Below, piece after piece: positions 29,001 to 37,522 of a DNA stretch of 63,639 nucleotides; positions within the stretch are counted from its first letter, which is position 1; each line of letters opens with the position of its first letter. Below the pieces are notes generated by a model. It was not told where the DNA came from. It made no database searches and saw nothing but the letters and a program-made list of their open reading frames with translations. Both the position numbers and the translations under genes were made by a program. Origin of the DNA: Gammaproteobacteria bacterium (GTDB lineage: Bacteria > Pseudomonadota > Gammaproteobacteria > Pseudomonadales > Azotimanducaceae); NCBI GenBank assembly GCA_002725995.1, contig PBRQ01000019.1, positions 1 through 63,639 on the forward strand, written 5' to 3'.

Positions 29001-30669
29001 CATAGCGACAAACTTCACTATCCGTCTGCATACCGATAAAGATACCCGTTCGATCGTTTGCCGTTTCCGCTATTGCCGATTCAACCTGAGGCAAGAGTTC
29101 CAATAAAATAAGCTGTTGGCCAAGAGCCTCTTTAAGATCGTTAGGTGGAAATGCCAGAGATTTTGCCGACAGCGAGACCTTACCTTCGTCATAGGGGAAA
29201 GCATCTGCCGGCACACCCGCAGCCGGTATGCCCGCGATACGCTGCCCAAAAGCATCAGCGTTGGCATCCAGTTCGGTTCTAAGGGCAATGCTGACGATCG
29301 CAAACTCTGTGTCTGCCGTATCATCGCCAACCGTTATGTCTATCTCGTCACTGTCCTCCTGGACAATAAGATGGGCGTTGTTGCCACCAAAGCCAAAGCT
29401 ACTGATGGCCGCCAGTCTTGGTCCATCACTTAGCCATTCGCTGGCCTCCTCAGGGACCTGAAAGCCCCCCGCCGCTACCGTATCAAGCGTCGGTGTTGCA
29501 TTTGGGGTGCCGGGGATTGTCTTGTTCTCAAAGGAAAGCAGGATCTTCAACAAACCCGCAGCACCGGAAGCTGTGATCAGGTGGCCAAGGTTGCCCTTCA
29601 GAGAGCCGAGGGGCAGTTGATCCGCCGAGGGAAATACTTCAGTCAAACTCTCGATTTCTGCTGCATCCCCAGCCTCTGTTCCAGTGGCATGGCACTCTAC
29701 AAACTGAACATCCGCAGGATCGATGTCCGCCATCTCATACGCTTGTTTCAGGCAGCTTATCTGCCCGCTGGTGGAGGGAGACAGGAAGCCACCACTTCTT
29801 CCATCATTTGACAGTCCAACGCCACGAATAACGCCGTAAATCTCATCACCATCTGCGCGTGCATCCTCCAGACGCTTCAGGGCAAGAACAACAGCACCCT
29901 CCGAAGGCACCAGACCATCCGCCTGCTGATGAAACGGGCGACTGGTTCCTGACTTGCTTAGTGCATTGAGTGCACAGAAACCCATATGAATAAAAAGTGG
30001 ATCGGCGGCGTTAACGCCACCGGCCAGCATCAGGTCTGATGTACTATCCTGTAGCCGGTCACAGGCAATTTTGATCGCGTAAAGACTGGAGGCACAGGCT
30101 GCATCCAATGCCAGCGTACTGCCACCAAGGCCAAGACCACGTGCAACCAGCATAGCGGGCAAACCTGACATGAATCTATTTTCCGCTGCACATTCGACCT
30201 GGCCCTTTCCGGACATCTGCTGCAACCAGACTTCTTCAGCGAACCGGCTATGGGCCCTTGTGGGATAGGACAAGTTGCCAAGTACGACGCCGGTGCGTTC
30301 CAGTACTTCAGTGGATTTACTTTCTGCAAGCGCCTGTCTTGCTGCTTCAAGGGACCAGAGAAAAACATGATCGAGTTGTGCAATCAGTTTCTCATCGAGT
30401 TGGAATTGGCTGGCATCGAAGTAGTCAGAAAAACCACGCACGTAACCACCGTGATTCGACCACATCTTATCGAGTTCATACACGCCTGCGCGATCACTCA
30501 GCAGACGTTCCTGGTTAACATGCCAGTCATCCTTAGAGGCGGAGCTGGTCTCAACCCGGCCCTCAGATACTATTTGCCACAGGTCTTCGACCGTGCGGCA
30601 ACCGGGTAAAATGCACCCCCGGCCAACGACAGCAATAGGCTGAAATCTGGATTTCTCTATGTCCGACAT
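23029..30669 (-). CDS. pfaC: PfaC-like (Pfa3-type) PUFA/secondary-lipid synthase: KS-CLF-AT-hotdogs-AGPAT
   Basis: 2,546 residues. KS about 8-440 with LALDAACASSLYA (Cys192), HATGTEAGD and NLGHL. About 450-760 is a second KS fold lacking the nucleophile (GPGYTVSREELSGD), i.e. a chain-length factor. About 840-1190 is an acyltransferase with GLSSGE (Ser near 946). An Ala/Pro/Glu-rich linker spans about 1200-1440. Four hotdog folds follow: PPGIFIESGQADLLL (near 1490), GHFKSDPCMPGTLMADACL (near 1700, active-type), SVTMPYCVLMEIALQPCG (near 1905, no His) and KAHFFQDPVQPGSLGIEAML (near 2090, active-type). The C-terminus is a glycerolipid acyltransferase with LANHQLYVES and VHVEGTRAK. This order is that reported for myxobacterial Pfa3. 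It iteratively builds and dehydrates polyketide-like acyl chains, and the last domain may transfer them to lysophospholipid. It follows PfaA by 25 bases. Confidence 0.93.
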   Translation of the reverse strand: MSDIEKSRFQPIAVVGRGCILPGCRTVEDLWQIVSEGRVETSSASKDDWHVNQERLLSDRAGVYELDKMWSNHGGYVRGFSDYFDASQFQLDEKLIAQLDHVFLWSLEAARQALAESKSTEVLERTGVVLGNLSYPTRAHSRFAEEVWLQQMSGKGQVECAAENRFMSGLPAMLVARGLGLGGSTLALDAACASSLYAIKIACDRLQDSTSDLMLAGGVNAADPLFIHMGFCALNALSKSGTSRPFHQQADGLVPSEGAVVLALKRLEDARADGDEIYGVIRGVGLSNDGRSGGFLSPSTSGQISCLKQAYEMADIDPADVQFVECHATGTEAGDAAEIESLTEVFPSADQLPLGSLKGNLGHLITASGAAGLLKILLSFENKTIPGTPNATPTLDTVAAGGFQVPEEASEWLSDGPRLAAISSFGFGGNNAHLIVQEDSDEIDITVGDDTADTEFAIVSIALRTELDANADAFGQRIAGIPAAGVPADAFPYDEGKVSLSAKSLAFPPNDLKEALGQQLILLELLPQVESAIAETANDRTGIFIGMQTDSEVCRYGLRWRIQDLHPGGAEIDFDNEIASSPNAASVIGKMPNVPANRLSNQLDIRGPGYTVSREELSGDGALEIAMTAIRRGELDAAIVGAVDLAKEQVHSAAISKITRVSTSDAAVLMVVKSAEQARQDSDQILALISPADETAIETEDKSNLYEPDSSAHAAQGLMSLAAGLQLLRAGLTPSSAGKGAELGNGIQQDSITIHNQSVFGEKSSWLLQRADGAKAFAASDKPLLEVYGAADRKSLVKNVGAGVSGGDGPCRVALVGRADDLDRLRQRAMTAISSKSDLNSWSIDGVSFSAGPVEGEVASVFTGAASAYPGMGRDLFHGLPGISADLANEIPLAASAMTVAFDPADERHRMPSYQLAGSSYLCQLHAKITRELLSLKPSVAIGLSSGETNAMFAFGVWQNMDSLLSDIDGSELYSSALAEDFLSVRQVWNLADGESVDWQSYRVLAPVEEVRRAIAEEASAYLTIVQSERDSVIGGRQSACEAVLERLGNPDTIALGHDLAVHCPVVEPFEPSWRKLHTRPTKVPAGIRFYSNFLGGAYKISKKKVADALTGQALQTIDFPPIIEAAWNDGVRIFIEHGPRNSLTAAIDEILGEREHLAVSLDHSAVPSMTQLYRAATALWCAGVEVDLSSFDRVEAAVAAPPSIQFDLRLPAIGAQAAFGAGSVSAVATAAYYPPVTAAGPAEGQLIPVAPALAYSIGIAVAEAPAIVEEVRQVTRPVEAVAETLVEVRQVKSTAPPALVEKPAATALTSQVPEQQLLLEAHQRMLQAHQAFLATQLEGQRNFEQTMSRMQSVLFGGGTKVVDQPVYPEAVKTAEPMPSGSVAEKLKTPPTPDEEPEQKVEVKPGPSFSRQQLEVLAGGKISSVFGPLFEKQDEFAVQVRMPEPPLLLCDRVLGIEGEPGSMGTGTIWTETDVHAGSWYLHRGRMPPGIFIESGQADLLLISWLGIDFHNKGARAYRLLGCELLFHGELPRPGETLEYEIKVDGHAQQGDVRLFFFHYDCHINGEKRISVRSGQAGFFNEKELAESAGVLWEADTADYTADVEPGEPVAICEKQNFSRADISAYLDGDLQACFGDEFARAHTHTRTPASPSGKNNFLGEVTYFNSDGGPAGRGYLRVIEDIHTDDWFFDGHFKSDPCMPGTLMADACLQAMAFYMSARGHSLYHDGWRFQPVRGVNYKFVCRGQVLPDAKQLVYEIFIDEEIFDNQPKLFAHVMCSVDGRKAFLCERLGLELVPDWPLSSMPELLEPVEDERPLAHIGDFPLDYRSLISCAWGMPSHAFGEGFAHYDGPLRSPRLPGPPYHFMTRIVALEGEMASMKSGGYVEALYDIPDDAWYFAENSSVTMPYCVLMEIALQPCGWLASYTLGRDYANSDLLFRNLDGKAIQHREIVPGDGELKTSSKLVSISQIGELIIENFDVACTIGDETVFTMQTVFGFFPSDAMANQKGLPISDHERMIFDQLENHLVDFTSRPAPYFDQSSLALPDSKLLMVQRITFLDADGGVAGAGSIRGEKDVDLTEWFFKAHFFQDPVQPGSLGIEAMLQLMQVFMISQDMHRGFKNPRFEPILIADETEWHYRGQITPEKDLITIDFECTERGEAEGSCWVIGEARLWGDELKIYHAPRIGMRILEEEGGHRDLDHGGRTLRLLPSQIQLDEAGHCRNVPLNSFSPGQNVDIVEALDWQRIRDYWVKRSGEHYLVHDFGSALIRKFIRRFVLADPDDFEARLNQPAIYLANHQLYVESFMFLSVITALTDLPVEAIAKKQHQGTWVGETYRLAEAEMAGDNPMQMLFLDREDPSDLLRILDDFSKTLADRPRSLLVHVEGTRAKKAGQQTEKISSVLVDLSTSNGIPIVPVRFAGGLPFENTGESLDFPVGFGGQDHYIGKAIEADELEALAYKERTALILDGINNLGSVVRADVPSPGDPEFAALVSGPVEVERVLRAVIEDMPEPGERMQNLLQKIRSDIPAADLSPSELILARMIGYDD

Positions 30670-30694
30670 ACCCGATACGCTAGCAGTGCGAACC

Positions 30695-33600
30695 TTAAGG
30701 AGTCAGTGATCCGGCCGGTTTACCCGCTAGAACGTGAATGTTCACGTCCTCCATCGTAGCAATGATCTGCTTTTCGACGTCAGTAAACACGATCGACCAG
30801 ATTGCTGCCAGCTTGGTCGCCTTCTTGAGCATAAGTTCGCATACAACAGGACCTTCCAGTTTTTCAGTCATGTACCAATGTAAATGGCCGAGCCTGGTGG
30901 GTAAAGATGCGAAGCCAGATCTGTGGCGTTCCCACAGAAGTGCTAGCTGTAAACCACCATCGAGCATCGCAACCCGCCAGTCGACACCCTTGACGTCCGG
31001 CATCTGCAACATACCCTTACAACCATCCGCTGATACACCCAACAGTTGCTTCACCACCTGCAACTTTTCACCGTGGAATAGAAACTCCTCGTAAATACGT
31101 TTCGGGGTCCACTCCCATTGCTCCATTTCCACTGTTTCCTGCACTGCACTGGACTCAGGGGCCTGTTCAGAATTATTTTTCTGATCGTGGAGGCTTTCAC
31201 TACCCAATTCGATACTCAACTGGTAGTGCACAACACCACTCGTGTCGGTCACTTCTATTTTCAGCAGACCCGCAGTATTACTGGCTTTTACATTGATATT
31301 CAGCCAATCACCGAGCCCATCAAATGCTTCCAGCTGAATACCTTTGACGACACTCAGATCACGAACACTCATCTCGCGTACAGATGGGTTCAATGCCGAA
31401 GCAATACTCAGACACCATTCATTAACCATTGCCAAAGGCACCACTGGTTTGCCCTGAATCAGGTGGCTGGAGATCTGAGGGTGATATGATGAGTGGACTC
31501 GTATGGCCATCTGCTTGATTTCAGCATTTATTCCACCACCGTCTTCTCCCGGCATCCCGCCATAGAGAATCTCAACACAATCACCATTCTTGCCGGTGAC
31601 TTCATCGGCAAACAAACAGGCACCATCATCCACCGGGATAAGTTCCACCCCCTGGGCACGGAAATGTTCCGCCAGGGAAGGATCAACCATGCCGCCGGCC
31701 CAGGGGCCCCAACCAATTGATTTTGCTGAAAATTCTGAGCCACGCCTGGCTTGTTCAGCCCAGCAAAGCCGGTTAAGGATTTCATTGGCCATGGCATAGT
31801 CGACCTGCCCCTTATTGCCTGACCTGGCAGCAACCGATGAAAAACAGACCAGATGTGTCAGGGGGTCTGACCCTGTAGCACTTAACAGGTTCTGCAAACC
31901 AATTACCTTGGTATTGAAGACGGACTGAAACTGCTCGTCAGTTTTCCGATGTATCTCTTTGTCCGCCAGCACGCCGGCCGCGTGCACGATCATATTAATA
32001 GGGCCAAACTCATCTCGAACCCTTGATACTGACGCGGCAACTGATGTTGCATCGCCTATATCTGTTGGCAGATAAATAACACTCGAACCTGTCGCTTCCA
32101 ATTGACCAAGGTTGGCAAGAACTTCGCGCATATTGAGAATCTTGCTAACTTCGCCATTGAGCTCAATCGGTGTAATTTTCTCGCCAGCATCCGTGTATTT
32201 TTTAAGCAGTGTCTGTTTCAACTGTGCGTCAGTCACTGCATCAGCCAGCTCTGCAGGCTCTTTGATTAGGGCTGTGCGTCCAAGGATTGCCAGTTTTGTG
32301 GGTTTCCTGCTGAGCAGTTCCTGCAGGCAGGCCACTGTTACGCCACGAGCACCGCCACTAACGACGATAACACTGTCATCTGGTAACTCTGATAGCGGAC
32401 CGGCACCTATAGCGGGCTCTGCACGTAGGGTGATGCGACTGCCATCAGCTAGAAGCCCAACTTCCATCTCCGGGCCACCTGCTATGAGTTCGGCAAACAG
32501 TTCCTGCGCGATTCGCTCGTTAGATTGATCCCTAGTTTCGACATCTATCGCCTTCACGGCAACATCAGGCCATTCCCTTGAAGCAGTTTTTGCCAGCGCA
32601 GCAATGCCACAGGACCAGGCCATATTATCCCTCGCCCCGGCAAGGCCAAAATCTCCGCCCGTTGCCTGGACAGTTACAAATAGATGGCCATTCTCAACCA
32701 TCTGCTCTGCACAGCGACGGGTCTGCTCAAACACTTCAAAATTAAGGTTCACATTTTCTTCACTGGTCGAGCCCTGGATCGCGTTCAACCCAGTCAGAAG
32801 GACCAGCCACCTGGCATCCTCCGGAACCTGATCACAAATACTGGTTTCAACCGCGGTTGTAGCAAGTAATTCAGCCAGGTGCTCGGCAACACCCGTACGG
32901 TCACCAACGAGATAGAGGGGCTGTGCATTTTGAATCTGCCCTATCGAAATTCCGGTAGCAATACGCTCTTCAGAGACAACCTCATATCGAGTCATATCTG
33001 GAATCTGCAACGCCGCAGAAAATTCTCTATTTGATTCAGACGGTGTTGCGACCCCTGCCGATACACCCGAGGCAAAATCTATTATTTCACCCAGCGTGTT
33101 TAGCTCTGCAAGTTCGGCAGTATCCATTTCACCCAGTTGTGGTACTTGCTCCTGCAAAGAGGAAAGGATCTCAACCCGCTTGATAGAGTCAATGCCAAGA
33201 CCAGACTCTAGTTCCATATCAAGAGTCAGCATTTCTTTTGGATAACCGGTTTTCTCAGCGACTACCTCCAGCAGTAGCGACTCGAAGTCAATACTGGATC
33301 CTGACGCGCTTGAGTCCGCTACAGCCGGAGAGGGTGCAGTTGACGCTGGCGTAGGGGCACCAGCCAGACTGATAATTTCTCCGAGGGTATTCAATTCAGC
33401 AAGCTCAGCCGTATCCATTTCACCTAGATGGGGCAACTGCTCCTGGAGGGACGAAAGAATCTCCACACGCTTGATTGAGTCTATACCGAGGCCGGATTCG
33501 AGTTCCATATCGAGGGTTAGCATTTCTTTTGGGTAGCCAGTTTTCTTAGCGACGACATCCAGTAACAGTGACTCGAAATCAATATCGGGTGTCGCTGCCG

Positions 33601-36600
33601 TTGAATTTGCCGCTGTAGAACTCGCGATGGACGCGACCGGTGCAGAGGCGCTCGCCAGGCTGATAATCTCCCCGAGGGTATTCAGCTCAGCAAGCTCTGC
33701 AGTATCCATTTCACCTAAATGCGGTAGCTGCTCCTGAAGGGAAGAAAGAATTTCCACACGTTTGATGGAGTCGATACCAAGACCAGACTCCAGCTCCATA
33801 TCGAGGGTTAGCATTTCCTTCGGATAGCCGGTTTTTTCAGCGACGACATCCAGAAGCAAAGATTCAAAATCAACCCCAGGGTCAGCGCTAACAACCGCCT
33901 GAACACTATCGTTAGTTCCCGTGGGCATCGATGCGCCCGCGAAATAAAGAATCTCACCTAATGTATTCAGCTCGGCAAGTTCTGCCGTATCCAACTCGAC
34001 GAGATGCGGCAATGTTTCCTGCAAAGATGAAAGAATTTCAACCCGCTTAATGGAGTCTATGCCAAGACCGGACTCAAGCTCCATATCAAGGGTGAGCATT
34101 TCCTTCGGGTAGCCTGTTTTTTCGGCAATGATATCCAACAGCATCGCCTCAAAGTCAATACCTGGGGCTGCTGATACCGGTTCAACTGCTGGGGCATCTG
34201 GTATAACGGGGGCCGTTGGTACGGCTGGCTGAGAGTGCCAGGCCGAGGGGTACCCAGCCGGGGGTGTGGCCTGCATAGCAACCGTATCTGGCATTGCTGG
34301 AACTGGCGCGCCCGGCTGTATCGCCTGCCCTGTGCCACCGAGCTGCGCAAAAGCAACCTCGCTCGCATGCAGGAACGCCTGATGTGCCTCGCCAAGTGTA
34401 TTCTGAAAGGACTTTTGAGCCTCCAGGGTCTGCTGCTGCAGACTTTGAAATGCCGTCACCCAGTTGGCATCTCTCGCTGGTGCTTGAGTTGGTGTCGATA
34501 CCTGTTCGGCAGCTTTCCCCGGCTGAACGACCAGCTGTGCAGGCGGCAACTCATTTGAGATTTCAGGGTTTGGACCTGGTACGCCAGCAGAGCCATTTTC
34601 AGGCGGATAGGGCTTACCGTAATTTGTACCGTCAAGCTTCACGGTAGCGGGTGATCTCTGTATCGATTCGGGCAGTGGATCGTCTGCGGAAAAGCCTTGC
34701 CACAGCGCTTCATAATTCAGTTGCACACCACAGGCAGAGAGGTTCCCCAGTGCATTCCAGAATGCCGTCAGACTATCCTGCTTCCTGTTATCAAGAGAAA
34801 TGACAGAAAAATCACGACCCTTCAGGCAATCCTTAACCATGCCAGCAAGCAGAGAACCAGGACCAACTTCCAGGAAAAGGCGAATGCCATCGTCGTGCAT
34901 CTGTTCAATGGATTTCTGGAAACGAACAGGGTTGGCAAGTTGCCATGCCAGCGTCTCCCGAATTTTGTTGGGTTGCGCTTTGTAGACTGATGCGGTGGTA
35001 TTAGAGTAAACCGGTATATTTGGTTTTCCGACGTCTATATCACCAAGAAATTCGTGAAACGGCTCCGCACTTGGACCGACGATGTCCGTATGAAAGGCGG
35101 TTGCGACCGCTAGCCGGCGAAAGGTAGCACCGACACCTTCCAGTTCCTTTTCGGCCTTTTCAATCTCGGCCGTCTCGCCCGCTATCACTACCTGGCTGGG
35201 GCTATTAATATTAGCGATGCGAACGGAACAATCCCACCGGTCCAGGTAAGCCTGGACTTCATCACGACCTGCCCGTACCGCTGTCATGGAACCTGGAATG
35301 GAAGCTGCTTCATTCATCAGCTCTCCACGCCGACGTGAAACAGCCAACAGGCTGGCGGGTGTTTTCAACGCACCAGCTGAGTAAAGTGCAGTCACTTCAC
35401 CATAGCTATGTCCAGCAACTGCATCGGGCTCAAGCTCCAGTGAGTCCAGCAGTGCAAGCATGGATGCACTGACGCACCCGATCGCTGGTTGTGCCCACTG
35501 GGTAAGTGTCAGCTGCCCGGCCTGCTCATCGCGCGCAGTATCGGAAAAAACCGGCACTGGAAATACAACCTGATCAAGTCGCTTATCACCGTCCAAGCTG
35601 ACGGCGCTCGACGTATCCCAGACTTTGCGCGCCTGTTCAAATTCACAGGCTAGTTCTGCACCCATATTGACGTACTGGCTGCCCTGTCCGGGGAAAAGGA
35701 AACCTATTTTTGCTGACTCTTCGCTGCCACCAAAACCATAGTGGACGCGTTTAGGCATGGAGAAAGCCTCATCCGGCTGACTGCTGATTTTCTCGACAGC
35801 CTGCTGAATCTGCGCCACCGCAGATTCCCGATCGCCCGCTATTACCGAAAGGCGAAACTCATTGCTCGCAGTAAATGTCTTCTGCAATTCTGCTGCGACT
35901 TCCTGAATTGGACTGGCCGCCAGCGTATCGCAGGCAGCCTCAGCTGCTGCTATAACTTCTGCTGAAGTTGCGGCGGAAAAAAGAAGTAGTTCCACGGGTG
36001 AATTATGATAGCGACCGCGGGTTTCTTCGCCTTTATACTCCTCCAGGGTGACATGGAAATTGCTGCCACCAAAACCAAAGGAACTGACGGAACCCTTTCT
36101 GGTTGAACCTGGATCGTGAATCCAGGGTCTGGTCTCGGTATTCAGGTAGAAAGGACTGTCTTCTATTTTCAGTGCCGGGTTTGGCTCACTAACTTTTAAT
36201 GTAGGCGGTAACACCTTGTGGTGTAACGCCATGATAACTTTAAACAGGGAGGCGGAGCCGGCTGCGGACTTGGTATGGCCAATCTGGGACTTCACACTAC
36301 CCAGTGCACACCACTGCTTCCTGTCCCCAGCGAAATCAGCGAATGCATATTGCAGTCCGCCAAACTCAGCCGCATCGCCTGCTTTTGTAGCAGTACCATG
36401 GGCTTCAACTAATTCAACTTCGTCAACGTCGTAACCTGCCATATCGTAGGCGCGGCGAATTGCCAGAGCCTGCCCCTTTGATTCGGGGGCATAGATGCTT
36501 CCCGAGCGGCCATCAGAAGATGAACCAAGCCCGCGGATTACCGCATAAATTCTGTCCCCATCCCGCTCGGCATCATCCAGCCGGCGCATGGCTACCATGC

Positions 36601-37435
36601 CAATTCCTTCTCCCAGCATGGTGCCATCGGCATCCGCTGAGAATGGTCGGCAATCTCCCGTCGGAGACAGGGCCGGAGTCTGACTGAAACACATGAACAT
36701 AAAGGGATCATTGAGCGCATCTACGCCACCGGTGATGACGAGATCAGAACTGCCGGACTGCAGCTCTCGAATACCCATGGAGACGGCCCCGAGGCTACTC
36801 GCACAGGCGGCATCCACGACACAGTTTGCACCACCCAGGTCCAGTCTGTTTGCTATTCGCCCGGCAACTACGTTGCCCAACAAGCCTGGGAAGGTGCTTT
36901 CATCCCACTCAGGGTAGGTTGCTTCAATTCCATCACAGACCTCATTGACTTTACTCTCAGGAATACCAGCATCCCGTAAGGCCTTCACCCAGTGAGGGCG
37001 CTGGATACGGGCTGCCATCTGACCAACCATTTCAGTAGCTGAAGCAACGCCGAGGATAACGCTGATATCTGACTTGCTGACCTTGTCAAACTGAACACTT
37101 GAAGCGTCTTCCAGAACCTTGCTAGCCACAATCAGCGCCAGGAGTTGCGCCGTATCCGTGGTAGAAAGTTGCTTCGGTGGCATACCAAATTCCATCGGAT
37201 CAAAATCCACCTTTGGCAGAAAAGCACCCCGGTTCCCATAGATCTTCCCGCTCTTACCTGGCTCAGGATCATAAAAGTCATCAATCAACCAGTGGTTATC
37301 CGGCACGTCGGACATGAAGTCCTCACCCGCCATGATGTTGCGCCAAAATGATTGACTACCGACTGATCCTGGGAACAGCCCGCTAGCGCCTACAATCGCT
37401 ATCGGACTAAACCTGGGTTCTTTCTGCTTTGTCAT
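30695..37435 (-). CDS. pfaA: PfaA-like (Pfa2-type) synthase: KS-MAT-ACPx4-KR-DH'
   Basis: 2,246 residues. KS residues 8-470: VDAACASSLGAV (Cys211), EAHGTATKAGD (His346), SQIGHTKS (His387). MAT about 577-900: FPGQGSQYVNMG and AGHSYGEVTAL (Ser677). A Gln/Ala/Pro linker precedes four ACPs at about 1090-1450, each with LGIDSIKRVEIL carrying the phosphopantetheine serine. KR about 1690-1960: VVSGGARGVT cofactor loop, FSSVAARSGNKGQVDYAMAN catalytic Ser/Tyr. The C-terminus has HLIQGKPVVPLAMVNEW, the DH'-like region of PfaA proteins. Makes and carries the growing chain for PfaC and PfaD. Start ATG 37435 has CAGGAGTAAAGG upstream. All catalytic residues I can check are present, so the enzyme looks functional; the product chain cannot be predicted. 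Confidence 0.95.
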   Translation of the reverse strand: MTKQKEPRFSPIAIVGASGLFPGSVGSQSFWRNIMAGEDFMSDVPDNHWLIDDFYDPEPGKSGKIYGNRGAFLPKVDFDPMEFGMPPKQLSTTDTAQLLALIVASKVLEDASSVQFDKVSKSDISVILGVASATEMVGQMAARIQRPHWVKALRDAGIPESKVNEVCDGIEATYPEWDESTFPGLLGNVVAGRIANRLDLGGANCVVDAACASSLGAVSMGIRELQSGSSDLVITGGVDALNDPFMFMCFSQTPALSPTGDCRPFSADADGTMLGEGIGMVAMRRLDDAERDGDRIYAVIRGLGSSSDGRSGSIYAPESKGQALAIRRAYDMAGYDVDEVELVEAHGTATKAGDAAEFGGLQYAFADFAGDRKQWCALGSVKSQIGHTKSAAGSASLFKVIMALHHKVLPPTLKVSEPNPALKIEDSPFYLNTETRPWIHDPGSTRKGSVSSFGFGGSNFHVTLEEYKGEETRGRYHNSPVELLLFSAATSAEVIAAAEAACDTLAASPIQEVAAELQKTFTASNEFRLSVIAGDRESAVAQIQQAVEKISSQPDEAFSMPKRVHYGFGGSEESAKIGFLFPGQGSQYVNMGAELACEFEQARKVWDTSSAVSLDGDKRLDQVVFPVPVFSDTARDEQAGQLTLTQWAQPAIGCVSASMLALLDSLELEPDAVAGHSYGEVTALYSAGALKTPASLLAVSRRRGELMNEAASIPGSMTAVRAGRDEVQAYLDRWDCSVRIANINSPSQVVIAGETAEIEKAEKELEGVGATFRRLAVATAFHTDIVGPSAEPFHEFLGDIDVGKPNIPVYSNTTASVYKAQPNKIRETLAWQLANPVRFQKSIEQMHDDGIRLFLEVGPGSLLAGMVKDCLKGRDFSVISLDNRKQDSLTAFWNALGNLSACGVQLNYEALWQGFSADDPLPESIQRSPATVKLDGTNYGKPYPPENGSAGVPGPNPEISNELPPAQLVVQPGKAAEQVSTPTQAPARDANWVTAFQSLQQQTLEAQKSFQNTLGEAHQAFLHASEVAFAQLGGTGQAIQPGAPVPAMPDTVAMQATPPAGYPSAWHSQPAVPTAPVIPDAPAVEPVSAAPGIDFEAMLLDIIAEKTGYPKEMLTLDMELESGLGIDSIKRVEILSSLQETLPHLVELDTAELAELNTLGEILYFAGASMPTGTNDSVQAVVSADPGVDFESLLLDVVAEKTGYPKEMLTLDMELESGLGIDSIKRVEILSSLQEQLPHLGEMDTAELAELNTLGEIISLASASAPVASIASSTAANSTAATPDIDFESLLLDVVAKKTGYPKEMLTLDMELESGLGIDSIKRVEILSSLQEQLPHLGEMDTAELAELNTLGEIISLAGAPTPASTAPSPAVADSSASGSSIDFESLLLEVVAEKTGYPKEMLTLDMELESGLGIDSIKRVEILSSLQEQVPQLGEMDTAELAELNTLGEIIDFASGVSAGVATPSESNREFSAALQIPDMTRYEVVSEERIATGISIGQIQNAQPLYLVGDRTGVAEHLAELLATTAVETSICDQVPEDARWLVLLTGLNAIQGSTSEENVNLNFEVFEQTRRCAEQMVENGHLFVTVQATGGDFGLAGARDNMAWSCGIAALAKTASREWPDVAVKAIDVETRDQSNERIAQELFAELIAGGPEMEVGLLADGSRITLRAEPAIGAGPLSELPDDSVIVVSGGARGVTVACLQELLSRKPTKLAILGRTALIKEPAELADAVTDAQLKQTLLKKYTDAGEKITPIELNGEVSKILNMREVLANLGQLEATGSSVIYLPTDIGDATSVAASVSRVRDEFGPINMIVHAAGVLADKEIHRKTDEQFQSVFNTKVIGLQNLLSATGSDPLTHLVCFSSVAARSGNKGQVDYAMANEILNRLCWAEQARRGSEFSAKSIGWGPWAGGMVDPSLAEHFRAQGVELIPVDDGACLFADEVTGKNGDCVEILYGGMPGEDGGGINAEIKQMAIRVHSSYHPQISSHLIQGKPVVPLAMVNEWCLSIASALNPSVREMSVRDLSVVKGIQLEAFDGLGDWLNINVKASNTAGLLKIEVTDTSGVVHYQLSIELGSESLHDQKNNSEQAPESSAVQETVEMEQWEWTPKRIYEEFLFHGEKLQVVKQLLGVSADGCKGMLQMPDVKGVDWRVAMLDGGLQLALLWERHRSGFASLPTRLGHLHWYMTEKLEGPVVCELMLKKATKLAAIWSIVFTDVEKQIIATMEDVNIHVLAGKPAGSLTP
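33090..34165 (-). repeat. four tandem ACP-domain repeats inside PfaA
   Basis: Four copies with a period of about 288-291 bases. Each encodes EKTGYPKEMLTLDMELESGL (AKKTGY in copy 3) followed by GIDSIKRVEILSSLQE. The ~25-residue cores are identical and the Ala/Pro/Ser spacers differ. Copies 2 and 3 are closest to each other; copy 1 (…QETLPHLVELDT) and copy 4 (…QEQVPQLGEMDT) differ slightly. PUFA synthases in general carry several tandem ACPs, and more copies are known to raise output. Confidence 0.93.
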
Positions 37436-37522
37436 AAACCTTTACTCCTGCCCAGCCTTATCGGTGGTTCCCCTTATCTGTTTTTCTGGTCAACCTGCTC
37501 TCGTCCACTTGCTCTGGTCAAT

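Noticed and set aside
33090-34165. Regular ~290-base repeats, considered as a CRISPR or satellite array
   Set aside because: They encode ACP domains in frame within PfaA and the period is far too long for CRISPR.
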